Positions 9,941 through 18,921 are shown, counted from the first letter of the stretch. The stretch is DNA of 64,000 nucleotides from Nocardiopsis sp. YSL2 (GCF_030555055.1 NZ_JAMOAO010000001.1:2046001-2110000), one strand, 5' to 3'. Numbers and translations: made by a program. The notes: generated by a model not told the origin, from the letters alone.

Positions 9941-10687
9941 ATGTCTCGTGACTCGGGGAGTTCCGGCAGACGCTCAGTGGACGGTGCTGGCGCCGTGCCT
10001 ACGCATGCGCCCACGATGAGGGACGCGACGGTGTGCGGAGCGGTCTACCCTCGGCGGTCCCTGGTTCTGGTCACAGGGGTGCCCGGCGCCGGCAAGAGCA
10101 CCCTGCTGCGGCGGCTGTTCGGTCTGCGCGGGGATGAGAAGCGGACCGTGCTCACCGCGGACGGTGTGCGAGTGATCGACTCGCTGCAGTCGCGGTACCG
10201 GCTGCGACCGCTGCTCGGCCCGGCCCCCTACCCCCTGTGGCGCTGGGTGGTGCACGTACTGCACCTGGCCCGGGTGGCCGCGGCGCTGCGCGGCGGCCCG
10301 GTGGTGGTGCACGAGTGCGGGACCCGTCGCCCGGTCCGCGTGCTACTCGCGCTGCTCTGCCGCCTCCGCCGGTACGAGGTGCACGTGCTGATGATCGACG
10401 CCACGCCGGCGGAGGCCCTGACCGGGCAGAACGCGCGGGGGCGACGGGTGACCGAGCGCAGCCACCGGGTGCATTCGCGGCGCTGGCGGCAGCTGCGTGC
10501 GGTCACCCGGCACGGGCCCGCGGCGTTCGCGCCGGGCGCACGCAGTCTGCTCGTGCTCGACCGGCGCCGGGCACGGGAGCTGGCCTGGGTCCGCTTCGGC
10601 CAGCGTGCGAAGACCCGGAGTCCTCGACACGACGCGACGGAGTCGCCCCCGACTCAGCTCGAACTCGTGACGTCCGATCCCCCCTGA
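9941..10687 (+). CDS. P-loop ATPase/kinase-like protein (AAA_33 type)
   Basis: A 248-residue soluble protein with a clear Walker A, GVPGAGKST (residues 46-54), after the beta strand SLVLVTG. VLMIDATPAEAL near residue 150 fits the base-binding or lid region of small-molecule kinases of the zeta-toxin/AAA_33 group. The central region is unusually rich in L and R. ATG 9941 is one candidate; GTG 9935 and ATG 10016 are others and none has a good ribosome-binding site. It ends just before an NmrA remnant on the opposite strand. Substrate unknown; possibly a nucleoside or sugar kinase, or an ATPase without a kinase role. Confidence 0.65.
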   Translation: MSRDSGSSGRRSVDGAGAVPTHAPTMRDATVCGAVYPRRSLVLVTGVPGAGKSTLLRRLFGLRGDEKRTVLTADGVRVIDSLQSRYRLRPLLGPAPYPLWRWVVHVLHLARVAAALRGGPVVVHECGTRRPVRVLLALLCRLRRYEVHVLMIDATPAEALTGQNARGRRVTERSHRVHSRRWRQLRAVTRHGPAAFAPGARSLLVLDRRRARELAWVRFGQRAKTRSPRHDATESPPTQLELVTSDPP

Positions 10688-10764
10688 CACGGGCTGGTCA
10701 CGGCGGTACGGCGCCCCCACGTGCTCGGGTGCGTCTTGACCCCTCCCCGCTCCACAGCTTGCCC

Positions 10765-11185
10765 GTGATCGGCGTTGCATCCGGCGGGGTGGTCAGCGAT
10801 CCCCCTCAGGTCCGGGCTGTTCCAGTACGTATCCAGATCAGTGTCGATGTACTGCGCCGGATGCCCGGTGACCTTCTCGAACGCCGCCGCCATGCCGGTG
10901 TAGGCCACGTGTTCGATAGCGACTTCGAGGTCCATGCCGTTGGACCGCTCCGGGTGATCGAAGAGCCAGCGAACGTAGTAGCCGCAGTCCTCGAGGGCCA
11001 CATGGGGGAACGGCCTGACCGTGACCGGCGGCATACGGGGTCAGGACGAAGGAGTCGACGTGGGTCTTCAGGGTTCCTGCGGCCAGGTTGCGCGGTCCCC
11101 GGCGTACACGCGGGGTGCCCGGAAGCGAGACCTCTCCGGGCTGTCGGCGAAGCGGCTCCGCCTGAAGATGTCCCAGGTCAGACCA
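10765..11185 (-). pseudogene. Decayed NmrA-type NAD(P)-binding reductase remnant
   Basis: The central to C-terminal part of an NmrA-like atypical short-chain dehydrogenase can be read only by switching frames. Reading 5' to 3' on the minus strand: DIFRRSRFADSPE to PRVYAGDR, then in another frame NLAAGTLKTHVDSFVLTPY, then in a third VRPFPHVALEDCGYYVRWLF to GMAAAFEKVTGHPAQYIDT and ADHPAGCNAD. The Rossmann N-terminus is absent: homology starts directly after the 3' end of tRNA-Thr. The C-terminal end dissolves after about 10765. At least two frameshifts and loss of both ends make it non-functional. Family recognition is from memory of the conserved blocks. Confidence 0.7.
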
Positions 11186-11191
11186 TGTGAG

Positions 11192-11264
11192 AGCCAGCGA
11201 GGGGACTTGAACCCCTAACCTATCGCTTACAAGGCGATTGCTCTGCCAATTGAGCTACGCTGGC
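11192..11264 (-). tRNA. tRNA-Thr (anticodon TGT)
   Basis: The minus strand folds into a full cloverleaf: acceptor GCCAGCG/CGCTGGC, D arm GCTC-AATTGGCAG-AGC, anticodon stem ATCGC/GCGAT with loop CTTGTAA (anticodon TGT, reads ACA), variable AGGTT, T stem AGGGG/CCCCT with loop TTCAAGT. Discriminator base is T and no CCA is encoded. Its 3' end touches a decayed gene, as at sites used by integrative elements. Confidence 0.97.
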
Positions 11265-11602
11265 GGGCTCCCAAAGCCTGACGACCTCGGGCGCGTCCAC
11301 CCGAATGGTACCGGTTCGAACGCCCACAGGCCTACTCGGCCGTGCACGAGTCCGGACATCCCCGGGGCGAGACCCTTCGCCCGCGCATCGGGGCCCGCCA
11401 GAAGCTCCCTCAGACGTGTGACGCGGTACAGGGCGCGGTGCACCCTCCCACCCGGCGTACTCGTCGGAGGCGCTCGGTCCCCGGCCCGGCCCCGCGTCGG
11501 CCGTCCACCGGTCCGACGCCGGCCACGGGACCGGCCTGCGGGGGCCGCATGGTGCCCCAGCGGGGGCGGGCCCCGGAGCCTGCTCCGGGGCCCGTCGGTG
11601 TC
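11265..11602. other. Region between tRNA-Thr and rlmB
   Basis: The tRNA promoter must lie at about 11270-11320 on the minus strand; TACCAT (minus) near 11305 is too far up to be convincing. The remainder up to the rlmB terminator shows no coding signal. Confidence 0.35.
11567..11594 (-). terminator. Terminator of rlmB
   Basis: Perfect 13-bp arms CGGGCCCCGGAGC (11567-11579) and GCTCCGGGGCCCG (11582-11594) begin 8 nt after the rlmB stop. No T run follows, as is common in actinomycetes. Confidence 0.75.
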
Positions 11603-12556
11603 CTAGGCGGACGCGCCTCGGCGGCGGGCGACCTCGTACAGGGCGACGCCCGCGGCGACGGAGGCGTTGAGGGACTCCGCACCACCGATCGGGATGCTCG
11701 CCACCACGTCGCAGGCCTCGCGCACCAGACGCGACAACCCCTTGCCCTCGGAGCCCACCACGACCACGAGCGGGCCGGTGGCCAGTTCCAGATCGGGCAG
11801 CTGCGTGTCGCCCTCGGCGTCGAGGCCGACGACGAAGAGGCCCTCCTTCTTGAAGGTCTCCAGCGTGCGCGTCAGGTTGGTGGCCTGGGCCACGGGCAGG
11901 CGGGCGAGCGTGCCCGCGGAGGTCTTCCACGCGGTCATGGTGACGCTCGCCGAGCGCCGCTCGGGGATGACGATCCCGTGCGCGTTGAACGCCGCGGCCG
12001 AGCGCGCGATGGCGCCCAGGTTGTGCGGGTCGGTGACGCCGTCCAGCATGACGACCAGCGGCGGGGTGTCCGCTTCCAGGGCGGCGTCGAGCAGCCCTTC
12101 GGGCGCCCAGTACTGGTAGGGCCGCACCTGGAGCACGATGCCCTGGTGGGTGGCGTCGGGCAGCCCGTTGCTCTCGCAGCGGCGGTCCAGGTCGGTGCGG
12201 TTCACCTCGACGATGTCCACGCCCTGGGAGCCGGCCAGCTTGGCCGCCTCGTTGACCCGGTCGTCGGGGTCGAGGCTGTTGGACAGGAACAGCCGCGTGG
12301 CGGGCATGCCCGCGCGCAGCGCCTCCACGACCGGGTTGCGCCCGATCAGCAGGTCGGCGCCCTCACCGCGGCGCTCGTTGCGCGGCCCGGGCTTGTCACC
12401 GGGCTGGGCCGGTCGGCCGGCCGCGCGGGCGCGCTGCTTGCCCTGGTACCAGTGCCGCTCCTTGGCGGGCAGGGTACCGCTCTTGCCCTCCAGGGAACGC
12501 TTGTTCTTGCCGCCGCTGCCCTTGGTCGGGCCCTTCTTGCTCTTCTTCGCCGGCAT
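11603..12556 (-). CDS. rlmB: 23S rRNA (guanosine-2'-O)-methyltransferase RlmB (TrmH/SpoU family)
   Basis: A 317-residue SPOUT methyltransferase. The N-terminal 65 residues are a Lys/Arg-rich, low-complexity RNA-binding extension typical of actinobacterial RlmB. A substrate-binding domain follows (LLIGRNPVVEALRAG), then the knotted catalytic domain with motif 1 LDGVTDPHNLGAIARSA, motif 2 VVVGSEGKGLSRL and motif 3 IPIGGAESLNASVAAGVAL. It should methylate G2251 of 23S rRNA, close to the peptidyl-transferase centre. ATG 12556 follows GGGGAGG by 8 nt. It sits 138 bp downstream of cysS on the same strand, the usual actinobacterial arrangement, probably as one operon. Confidence 0.93.
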   Translation of the reverse strand: MPAKKSKKGPTKGSGGKNKRSLEGKSGTLPAKERHWYQGKQRARAAGRPAQPGDKPGPRNERRGEGADLLIGRNPVVEALRAGMPATRLFLSNSLDPDDRVNEAAKLAGSQGVDIVEVNRTDLDRRCESNGLPDATHQGIVLQVRPYQYWAPEGLLDAALEADTPPLVVMLDGVTDPHNLGAIARSAAAFNAHGIVIPERRSASVTMTAWKTSAGTLARLPVAQATNLTRTLETFKKEGLFVVGLDAEGDTQLPDLELATGPLVVVVGSEGKGLSRLVREACDVVASIPIGGAESLNASVAAGVALYEVARRRGASA

Positions 12557-12694
12557 GGTCGCCGCCTCCCCGTACATCATCGCGCGAGCATGCCGGAAGC
12601 ACTCGTGTGTCCGGCTGGTGGAATCCGCCGACCAGCGCGAGGGCGGCGGCGAACTTCCAGACTAACGCCGCCGCGCCACCGCGCGTGTCCTTCG

Positions 12695-14089
12695 TCAGCC
12701 GCGCCGCAGGTCCCAGCGCGGTCCCTGCGGGGTGTCCTCGACCACCACGCCCGCCTCGGCGAGCTGGTCACGGATCGCGTCGGCCGCCGCGTAGTCCTTG
12801 CGGGCACGGGCCGCCTGGCGCTGCTCCAGGGCGACCGCGACCAAGGCGTCGACGACCTCGCGCAGCCCCTGGTCCTCGCTGGCCCACTGCTCGCTGAGCG
12901 GGTCCACTCCGAGGATGTCGAGCATCGTGCGCAGCTGCCCGGCCAGTTCGGCGACCTTCTCCTTGCTGCCCGCGTGCAGAGCGGTGTTGCCCTCGCGTAC
13001 GTGCCCGTGCACGACGGCGAGCGCCTGCGAGACCCCGAGGTCGTCGTTCAGCGCTGCGGCGAACTCGGCGGGCACGTCCGCGGCCGGGACGACCTCTCCC
13101 GCTATTTCGACGGCACGCGTGACGAAGCCCTCGATCCGCTGGTAGGCGGCCGCGGCCTCCTGGAGCGCGGTGTCGGAGTAGTCGATGTTGGACCGGTAGT
13201 GCGCCTGGCCGAGGTAGTAGCGCAGCTCCACCGGCCGGACCTTCTTGACCATCTGCGGGATGAGCAGGGAGTTGCCGAGCGACTTGCTCATCTTCTCGCC
13301 GCCCACGGTGAGCAGGCCGTTGTGCAGCCAGTAGCGCGCGAAACCGTCGTCGGCCGCCCGCGACTGCGCCAGCTCGTTCTCGTGGTGCGGGAAGACCAGG
13401 TCCAGTCCGCCGCCGTGGATGTCGAAGGTCGGGCCCAGGTACTTGGTGGCCATCGCCGAGCACTCCAGGTGCCAGCCGGGCCGACCGCGGCCCCATGGGG
13501 TGTCCCAGCTCGGCTCGCCCGGCTTGGCGCCCTTCCACAGCGCGAAGTCGCGGGGGTCGCGCTTGTCGCGTGCGGCGTCGGGAGACTCCGTGACCTGGTC
13601 CGGGCGCTGGTTGGACAGCTCCCCGTAGCGCGGGTAGGAGCGCACGTCGAAGTAGACGTCACCGGAGGAGTCGTCGGCCGCGTAGGCGTGGCCGGCGTCG
13701 ATGAGCCGCCGCATGAGGTCGATCATCTCGGGGACGTGGCCGGTGGCCCGCGGTTCGACGGTGGGCGGCAGGCAGCCCAGGATGTCGTAGGCGTGGGTGA
13801 AGGCGCGCTGGTTGCGCTCGCTCACCTTCCACCAGGGCACGCCCTCGGCCGCGGCGACGTTGATGATCTTGTCGTCGATGTCGGTGACGTTGCGGCAGAA
13901 GGTGACGTCGTAGCCCAGGTGCGTCAGCCAGCGGCGCAGGATGTCGAAGTTGACCCCGGACCGGATGTGCCCGATGTGGGGGGGTGCCTGCACGGTCGCA
14001 CCACACAGGTACAGGGAGGCACACCCCTCACGCAGGGGGGTGAACTCTCGGACCTGTCGGGCACTGGTGTCATAGAAGCGCAGACTCAC
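12695..14089 (-). CDS. cysS: Cysteinyl-tRNA synthetase
   Basis: A 464-residue class I aminoacyl-tRNA synthetase. HIGH signature is HIGH itself at residues 38-41, the KMSKS loop is intact in [12 protein letters not shown], and zinc-binding Cys29 lies in LYLCGATVQ. Length and the C-terminal anticodon-binding DALR-type helix bundle separate it from the shorter paralog MshC. The start is GTG 14089, without a clear ribosome-binding site. It is divergent from the 765-residue membrane-protein gene, sharing a 276-bp promoter region that has an elaborate dyad. Confidence 0.95.
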   Translation of the reverse strand: MSLRFYDTSARQVREFTPLREGCASLYLCGATVQAPPHIGHIRSGVNFDILRRWLTHLGYDVTFCRNVTDIDDKIINVAAAEGVPWWKVSERNQRAFTHAYDILGCLPPTVEPRATGHVPEMIDLMRRLIDAGHAYAADDSSGDVYFDVRSYPRYGELSNQRPDQVTESPDAARDKRDPRDFALWKGAKPGEPSWDTPWGRGRPGWHLECSAMATKYLGPTFDIHGGGLDLVFPHHENELAQSRAADDGFARYWLHNGLLTVGGEKMSKSLGNSLLIPQMVKKVRPVELRYYLGQAHYRSNIDYSDTALQEAAAAYQRIEGFVTRAVEIAGEVVPAADVPAEFAAALNDDLGVSQALAVVHGHVREGNTALHAGSKEKVAELAGQLRTMLDILGVDPLSEQWASEDQGLREVVDALVAVALEQRQAARARKDYAAADAIRDQLAEAGVVVEDTPQGPRWDLRRG

Positions 14090-14287
14090 GTTGTCAAGCG
14101 TATCTGCTTTCCCCTCGCACCCGCGTCACAAACCCGGAGCACGGCCACGCTGAATCGGCTCACGGACAGGTCACGACACGGATATGGACTGAACCGTATT
14201 CGAGACATCGGGGCATGGGATAACTCGCTTCCGCCACCGGTGTCCGCGTTCTGCGGCTTGCAAAACCTGACAAACGCCCACAGAACG

Positions 14288-14338
14288 ACACGAGATCACC
14301 CGGTCGGGAAGCGACCGTAATCGGTCGGAATCTCGTGT
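14288..14338. promoter_or_regulatory. Nested inverted repeats (three-way-junction-like) upstream of membrane protein
   Basis: ACACGAGAT (14288-14296) pairs with ATCTCGTGT (14330-14338). Inside lie a perfect 6-bp hairpin CGACCG-TAAT-CGGTCG (14312-14327) and a small CCC-GGTC-GGG stem (14299-14308). The element ends 27 nt before the ATG. It could be a structured 5' RNA, or an operator array, since CGGTCGG occurs twice. It matches no riboswitch class I recognise. Confidence 0.45.
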
Positions 14339-14365
14339 TAGCGCCACCGGCTGGACTACGCTGCG

Positions 14366-16663
14366 ATGGCGATGGCCCCTTACAACAACGCCCCCGAGAC
14401 AGGGACACGGAACGGTCGGCCCGCAGGTCGCGGCTCGGGAGCCGGTGCTCTCGTCGGTGGCGCCCTGTTCGTCGGCGTCATCGCCGTGTGCGCCCTCGTC
14501 ATCTCCTACCACGGCATCTTCCAGTTCGCGGAGTACGGCGGGCACGAGGCGAGCCCCCTGGCACACGTGTTCCCAGCGACCTACACGCTGCTGGTCCTCA
14601 TGGCCTTCTGGGTCAGCTACATGCTGCGCGAGGCGCGGCCGAGACAGCGCCTGTGGGTCGACGTCGTCCTGATCCCGGCACTGGTCCTGCTGGCCGCGGC
14701 CGCCATGCTCCTGCACAACCTCCGGCTCGTGGAGTCGGTGAGCCAGCGCGTCGCCAACGTCATCGTCGCCGTCGCGCCCCTGGCCGCGCTCCTGGTCGCC
14801 TTCCTGCTGTGGCTGACCGTGCGCGCGCACATCCGGCGCCGGCGACGCGTGTCCCCGCGGCCGCGTCCCGCACAGGACCGCACCACGGTGCTGCCCGCCC
14901 GGGCGGTCGCCCCGGCCGAGGACGAGTTCGACGACGACGAGGACGAGGTCGCAGACGAGGACGAAGACGCCCTCAGCGCACGGCTGTTGCGTCTGGGCGC
15001 CGCCGACGACACCGCCATCCGGACCTCGCCGGCCGTCCGGTCCGACGCACCGGTGGAGGACGACGCACCGCCCGTGGGTCGCCTTCGGGCGGAACCCGTT
15101 GCTCCTGGGGACGACGCGCCCGAGAAGGCGTCCGGCCCCGAGGCGGACCCGGCGGCGAACGGCCCGGACGAGGCGGAGGTCTCCGTCCCGACGGTTCCGC
15201 TGCCCCGTCGTTCCAGCCGGGGCGACAACCCGATCAGGCGCGCCGTCGAGACGGTCCCTGTGGTGCCCGGTGCGGCCGCGCCCGCGCCCGTCGAGGCCGG
15301 GACCGATGACGTCCCGCCCCGTGCGGACCACCTCGCCGACGAGGGCTTCCAGCACGAACCCCCGCCCGGCGACCCCACCACCGACGAGGCCGAGGCGCCC
15401 CAGGACGTTCCTGAGGCCGAGGCACCGGCCCCCGGTCCGGCCCCCGCGCCCGTGTCCCTGTGGGCGGACGACCAGGACGGGGAGGCGTTCGCGCCCGTCG
15501 ACGACCCCGCCGCGCCGCGGGAGGAACGACTCTCGTCCGCATCCGCGGTCGACGCACCCGGCGACCCCGCGGTGCCCGCTCCCGCCCCGGACGACGCCGA
15601 GGGCGACGAGGACACCGAGGAACTCCCGGACGAACCCGCCGCATCGGCTGCGGCACCGACGTCCGTCGCTCGGCCGGACGGCTCGCAGGACGGGCCCGCC
15701 GCGACGGCGGAGGCGGAGGTCCGGACGGAGCCCTCCGCCGAAGACGTGGGACCGGACGACCGCACGGCGTCGACCGCCTTCTCGGCTCCCGCCGCGACGC
15801 CGGAGCCGGACGCCTCGCGGGACGAGCCGACGCTTCGTCCGGTCCGGACCCCGGCCGACGACGGAGCGGTCGTCGACGCGCCGACCCAGGACGACACCCC
15901 GGCCGAGCCCCTCGCACCGGTGGGGTCCGACCCGGGCGGTGACCTCTGGGAACCGCCGGAGGAGGAGGCGGAGACCACCGTGCTGGACGACTACGTCCCT
16001 CCGGTGTGGACCCCGCCCGACGAGGACCCGGACGAGCCCCGGGACGGGCACGGACCCGACCGTACCGACGCCGCGCCCACGCCGGCCGCGCCCGCGGAAC
16101 CGACGCCCGTACCCGCTCTCGACCACGACACGGGCCCGGAGGTGCGCGCCGCCTTCCGCATCGCCCCTTCCGAGCCGGAGGCCCCCGGACCGGTCCCTCC
16201 CGCCCCTCCACGACCCGCCGTGGAGTCCTGGGCGCCCCGTCCGCCCCGCTTCTCGGGGTCGGTCCCTCCCGGCGCGGCCAGCCCCGCTCCGGAGCCGGAG
16301 CCGGAGCCGACGCGTCCGGAGGAGGCGCCCGCCCGCGGGACGGAGCCGCGGTCAGAAGCCGACAGAGAGCCCGAGTACGACGCCGTGGCGGAACCGGCGT
16401 CCGGACCACCGGCGGAGCCGGAAGCCTCCGCCGCGGACGGTTCGGCGCACGGAGACGACGCCCGCCCCGTGACGGGCACGGATCCCGATCCACGGCCCGC
16501 CACCGCGCCGGAGCGCCCCGCCCTGCGCAAGCGGGCACTGCGCACACCCGTGGAGAAGCGGCCGATGGTGCTCAAGCCGCCGCGGCCCGAGCTGCCGGAC
16601 CTCTCCTCGGCCGAGCCGCCCTCCCGACGCGTGCGCAGCGAGCCCCTGCGCCCGGAGGAGTAG
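14366..16663 (+). CDS. Membrane protein with DUF2637-like helices and 600-residue acidic Pro/Ala tail
   Basis: A 765-residue protein. Four TM helices occupy about residues 27-155; their spacing and the ISYHGIFQFAEYGGHEASPLAHVFP loop resemble DUF2637 proteins (SpdB-like), a tentative match. A basic RRRRR stretch marks the cytoplasmic side. From about residue 180 to 720 it is low-complexity, dominated by P, A, E, D and T, with acidic runs such as DEFDDDEDEVADEDEDA, and is surely disordered. The last 50 residues turn basic (LRKRALRTPVEKRPMVLKPP). The start is ATG 14366 or 14372. A TACGCT box at 14357 suggests little or no leader. Possible scaffold between membrane and cytoplasmic partners; no experimental analog known to me. 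Confidence 0.7.
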   Translation: MAMAPYNNAPETGTRNGRPAGRGSGAGALVGGALFVGVIAVCALVISYHGIFQFAEYGGHEASPLAHVFPATYTLLVLMAFWVSYMLREARPRQRLWVDVVLIPALVLLAAAAMLLHNLRLVESVSQRVANVIVAVAPLAALLVAFLLWLTVRAHIRRRRRVSPRPRPAQDRTTVLPARAVAPAEDEFDDDEDEVADEDEDALSARLLRLGAADDTAIRTSPAVRSDAPVEDDAPPVGRLRAEPVAPGDDAPEKASGPEADPAANGPDEAEVSVPTVPLPRRSSRGDNPIRRAVETVPVVPGAAAPAPVEAGTDDVPPRADHLADEGFQHEPPPGDPTTDEAEAPQDVPEAEAPAPGPAPAPVSLWADDQDGEAFAPVDDPAAPREERLSSASAVDAPGDPAVPAPAPDDAEGDEDTEELPDEPAASAAAPTSVARPDGSQDGPAATAEAEVRTEPSAEDVGPDDRTASTAFSAPAATPEPDASRDEPTLRPVRTPADDGAVVDAPTQDDTPAEPLAPVGSDPGGDLWEPPEEEAETTVLDDYVPPVWTPPDEDPDEPRDGHGPDRTDAAPTPAAPAEPTPVPALDHDTGPEVRAAFRIAPSEPEAPGPVPPAPPRPAVESWAPRPPRFSGSVPPGAASPAPEPEPEPTRPEEAPARGTEPRSEADREPEYDAVAEPASGPPAEPEASAADGSAHGDDARPVTGTDPDPRPATAPERPALRKRALRTPVEKRPMVLKPPRPELPDLSSAEPPSRRVRSEPLRPEE

Positions 16664-16706
16664 CTCCGCCGCGGCTCCTCCCCGGGCCGGCCCAGGGCAC
16701 GACGAA

Positions 16707-16755
16707 GGGCCCCGGGGCGCGCACACGTTCCTGCCGTGTGTACGCCCCGGGGCCC
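16707..16755. terminator. Bidirectional terminator between convergent genes
   Basis: A perfect 13-bp stem GGGCCCCGGGGCG (16707-16719) with its complement (16743-16755), topped by CACACG/CGTGTG (16722-16727, 16735-16740). It lies 44 bp after the membrane-protein stop and 28 bp after the ispF stop on the other strand. Confidence 0.85.
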
Positions 16756-16782
16756 TGGTGTCGTACGGGTCCGCCCGGCCGC

Positions 16783-17262
16783 TCAGTGCTCGGGTGCGCA
16801 GAGGGCCGTCGCGACGGCCGCGATGCCCTCTCCACGCCCGGTGAGGCCCAGCCCGTCGGTCGTGGTCGCCGAGATGCTCACGGGCGCTCCCACGACCTCT
16901 GACAGCGTCTTCTCGGCCTCCGCGCGCCGTGGCGCGAACTTGGGCCGGTTGCTGATGATCTGGACCGCCACGTTGCCGATCTCGAACCCGGCCGCGCGCA
17001 CGCGCGCCACCGTCTCGGTGAGCAGGGCGGCACCGGACGCGCCCTTCCACCGCGGGTCGGACGTGCCGAAGTTGGATCCGAGGTCCCCGAGCCCGCAGGC
17101 CGACAGCAGCGCGTCGCAGGCCGCGTGCGCGGCCACGTCGCCATCGGAATGGCCGCTGACCCCGTCTTCTCCGGGCCATTCCAATCCGGCCAGGAAAAGG
17201 GTTCGTCCAGGAGAAAACGGGTGGACGTCGGTTCCGACGCCCACCCGAGGCATATTCGTCAT
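16783..17262 (-). CDS. ispF: 2-C-methyl-D-erythritol 2,4-cyclodiphosphate synthase
   Basis: A 159-residue trimeric enzyme of the MEP isoprenoid pathway that cyclises CDP-ME 2-phosphate with loss of CMP. Metal ligands D12 and H14 (GTDVHPF) and H46 are conserved, as are [11 protein letters not shown] and the [14 protein letters not shown] loop. ATG 17262 is chosen; ATG 17253 gives the core MPRVGVG start. It follows carD by 27 bp. In many actinomycetes ispD sits between carD and ispF; here it is absent, so ispD must be elsewhere. Confidence 0.95.
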   Translation of the reverse strand: MTNMPRVGVGTDVHPFSPGRTLFLAGLEWPGEDGVSGHSDGDVAAHAACDALLSACGLGDLGSNFGTSDPRWKGASGAALLTETVARVRAAGFEIGNVAVQIISNRPKFAPRRAEAEKTLSEVVGAPVSISATTTDGLGLTGRGEGIAAVATALCAPEH

Positions 17263-17289
17263 CAATTACGCGATTCTACGACCGTGCCC

Positions 17290-17772
17290 TCAGCCCGTCA
17301 GAACCTCGTCGAGGAGGGCTTCCGCCTTGTCCTCGTTGGTCTTTTCCGCCAGTGCGAGTTCGCTGACGAGAATCTGCCGCGCCTTGGCGAGCATCCGCTT
17401 CTCACCGGCGGACAGACCGCGTTCCTTGTCCCGGCGCCAGAGGTCCCGAACGACCTCGGCGACCTTGTTGACATCGCCCGACGCCAACTTCTCCAGGTTC
17501 GCCTTGTAGCGCCTGGACCAGTTGGTGGGCTCCTCGGTGTGCGGTGCGCGAAGCACCTCGAAGACCTTGTCCAGGCCCTCCTGACCCACCACGTCGCGAA
17601 CGCCGACATCCTCGGCGTTCGAGGCGGGCACACGCACCGTCAGATCGCCCTTGTCGACCCTCAGAACGAGATAGCTTCTGTCCTCGCCCTTAATGGTGCG
17701 AGTCTCGATCGCTTCAATACGAGCAGCCCCATGATGGGGGTAGACAACAGTGTCGCCGACCTTGAAAGCCAT
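17290..17772 (-). CDS. carD: CarD-family RNA polymerase-binding transcription factor
   Basis: A 160-residue global regulator that binds the RNA polymerase beta subunit and stabilises open complexes, notably at rRNA promoters. The N-terminal Tudor-like RNAP-interacting domain starts [23 protein letters not shown]. The C-terminal helical domain contains the [13 protein letters not shown] helix whose Trp wedges the upstream edge of the bubble. Full length for the family. The ATG follows GGAAGGGG by 10 nt. A good -35 (TTGACC) with TATTAG lies 58 bp upstream, so carD-ispF is probably one transcript. Confidence 0.96.
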   Translation of the reverse strand: MAFKVGDTVVYPHHGAARIEAIETRTIKGEDRSYLVLRVDKGDLTVRVPASNAEDVGVRDVVGQEGLDKVFEVLRAPHTEEPTNWSRRYKANLEKLASGDVNKVAEVVRDLWRRDKERGLSAGEKRMLAKARQILVSELALAEKTNEDKAEALLDEVLTG

Positions 17773-18134
17773 GTGACAGGTACCCCTTCCGCTACCACAA
17801 GGATACCACGAATCTGTGACTTAACGTACCTAATAGGTTTGCGAACACGCAGGTCAAGGGTACCTTTTTGGGGCTTGACAAAGTGTACCCGAACAGCTCG
17901 GACACGGGGTCGGGCCAGGTCAGTGAGCGCTCAGACCCCTACTGGCCTGGGCGACCCGCACGTCCGAGGGAGGGGGCCGGTGAAGCGTGCCGGGGCGCGA
18001 ACCGGTAGGGTTCCCCGCGCCGGAGCGATACATATCACGATTTCGCCACAGGTCGGCCGGCGCCCGTACCCCTCACCGCCGAGCGGGCGCACGGACCCGT
18101 TCCGCACCGGCACGGACCCCGCCCCCGGCCCGGA
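17773..18134. other. Intergenic region between carD and phoU
   Basis: The carD-proximal 100 bp hold its promoter. A plus-strand TTGACA at 17875 has no good -10. From 17930 to 18134 the sequence is high-GC without coding signal; the phoU terminator must lie here but no long stem stands out. Confidence 0.4.
17830..17857 (-). promoter_or_regulatory. Probable carD promoter (TTGACC-N16-TATTAG)
   Basis: On the minus strand TTGACC (plus 17852-17857) and TATTAG (plus 17830-17835) are separated by 16 bp. Transcription would start about 50 nt before the carD ATG. The region is much more AT-rich than its surroundings. Confidence 0.5.
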
Positions 18135-18797
18135 TCACGACTCCGGCTCGTAGTCCTCCCGCTTCTCGCCCGTCACCATGTACACGAGGTTGTCCGCGAC
18201 GTGCACCGCGTGGTCACCGAAGCGTTCGTAGAAGCGGCCGACCAGCGTCACGTCCATGGTGGCCTCCACCCCGTACTCCCAGCCCGGGGTGAGGATCCGC
18301 TGCAGGAGCTTGCGGCGCAGCCGGTCCATCCGGTCGTCGTCCTTGTCCAGCTCCAGCGCGGTGTCGGGGTCGCGCTCGGTGATGACCTCGCCGGCCTTGG
18401 TCACCAGCATCTCCGCCTGGTGGCCCATCTCCAGCACGATCGAGCGGACCGGCTTGGGGATCGCCGAGTCCGGGTGGCGCCGCCGGGCGATCTTCGCCAG
18501 GTGGACCGCGTGGTCGCCCATCCGCTCCAGGTCGCCGCGCATGTAGAGCGACGTGATGATCATCCGCAGGTCCGAGGCGACCGGCTGCTGGCGAGCCATC
18601 AGGCTGAACGCCGTGTCCTCGATCTCCTGGTCGAGGCGGTTGATCGCCTCGTCGCCGGAGATGACCTCCTGGGCGGCCGTGAGGTCGCTGTCGAGCAGCG
18701 CCGTGGTGGCGCGGGCGACCGCGTGCCGGGCCAGCCTGGTCATCTCGACCAGGCGTTCGCTCAGGCTGTCGAGGTCCTCGTGGTAGGTATCTCGCAT
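18135..18797 (-). CDS. phoU: Phosphate signalling complex protein PhoU
   Basis: A 220-residue all-helical protein made of two three-helix PhoU repeats. Each repeat carries the metal-cluster signature: MRGDLERMGDHAVHLAK in the first and GRFYERFGDHAVHVADN in the second (E/DxxxD pattern). It links the Pst phosphate transporter to the sensor kinase and holds it inactive when phosphate is plentiful. ATG 18797 has GGGAG 11 nt upstream. It is divergent from senX3-regX3, which it should regulate, with a shared 124-bp region. Confidence 0.95.
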   Translation of the reverse strand: MRDTYHEDLDSLSERLVEMTRLARHAVARATTALLDSDLTAAQEVISGDEAINRLDQEIEDTAFSLMARQQPVASDLRMIITSLYMRGDLERMGDHAVHLAKIARRRHPDSAIPKPVRSIVLEMGHQAEMLVTKAGEVITERDPDTALELDKDDDRMDRLRRKLLQRILTPGWEYGVEATMDVTLVGRFYERFGDHAVHVADNLVYMVTGEKREDYEPES

Positions 18798-18842
18798 GGC
18801 GTCAATGCTCCCAGTGGTTGATTGAAGTGTCGGCCAAGAGTC

Positions 18843-18849
18843 GGTGAAC
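18843..18849 (-). promoter_or_regulatory. Possible PHO-box half (GTTCACC) between phoU and senX3
   Basis: The minus strand reads GTTCACC, the core unit of the PhoP/RegX3 direct-repeat box in actinomycetes. Only one good unit is visible; the neighbouring 11-nt unit is degenerate. Location is right for autoregulation. Confidence 0.3.
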
Positions 18850-18921
18850 GGTGGAAGAAGCTCGGTTGTGTCGCGGTGCCTCAGAGGGTAAAGACCGAGT
18901 CCGTCCGTTTACGATCGAACC

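Noticed and set aside
11342..14320. A 992-codon open frame on the plus strand across rlmB and cysS
   Set aside because: It is antisense to two certain genes. High GC keeps the complementary frame open; the sequence is rich in H, V, G, Q and has no domain.
14171..16126. A 651-codon minus-strand frame opposite the long acidic membrane protein
   Set aside because: The plus frame has TM helices, a plausible start and a terminator; the minus frame is R/G-rich noise.
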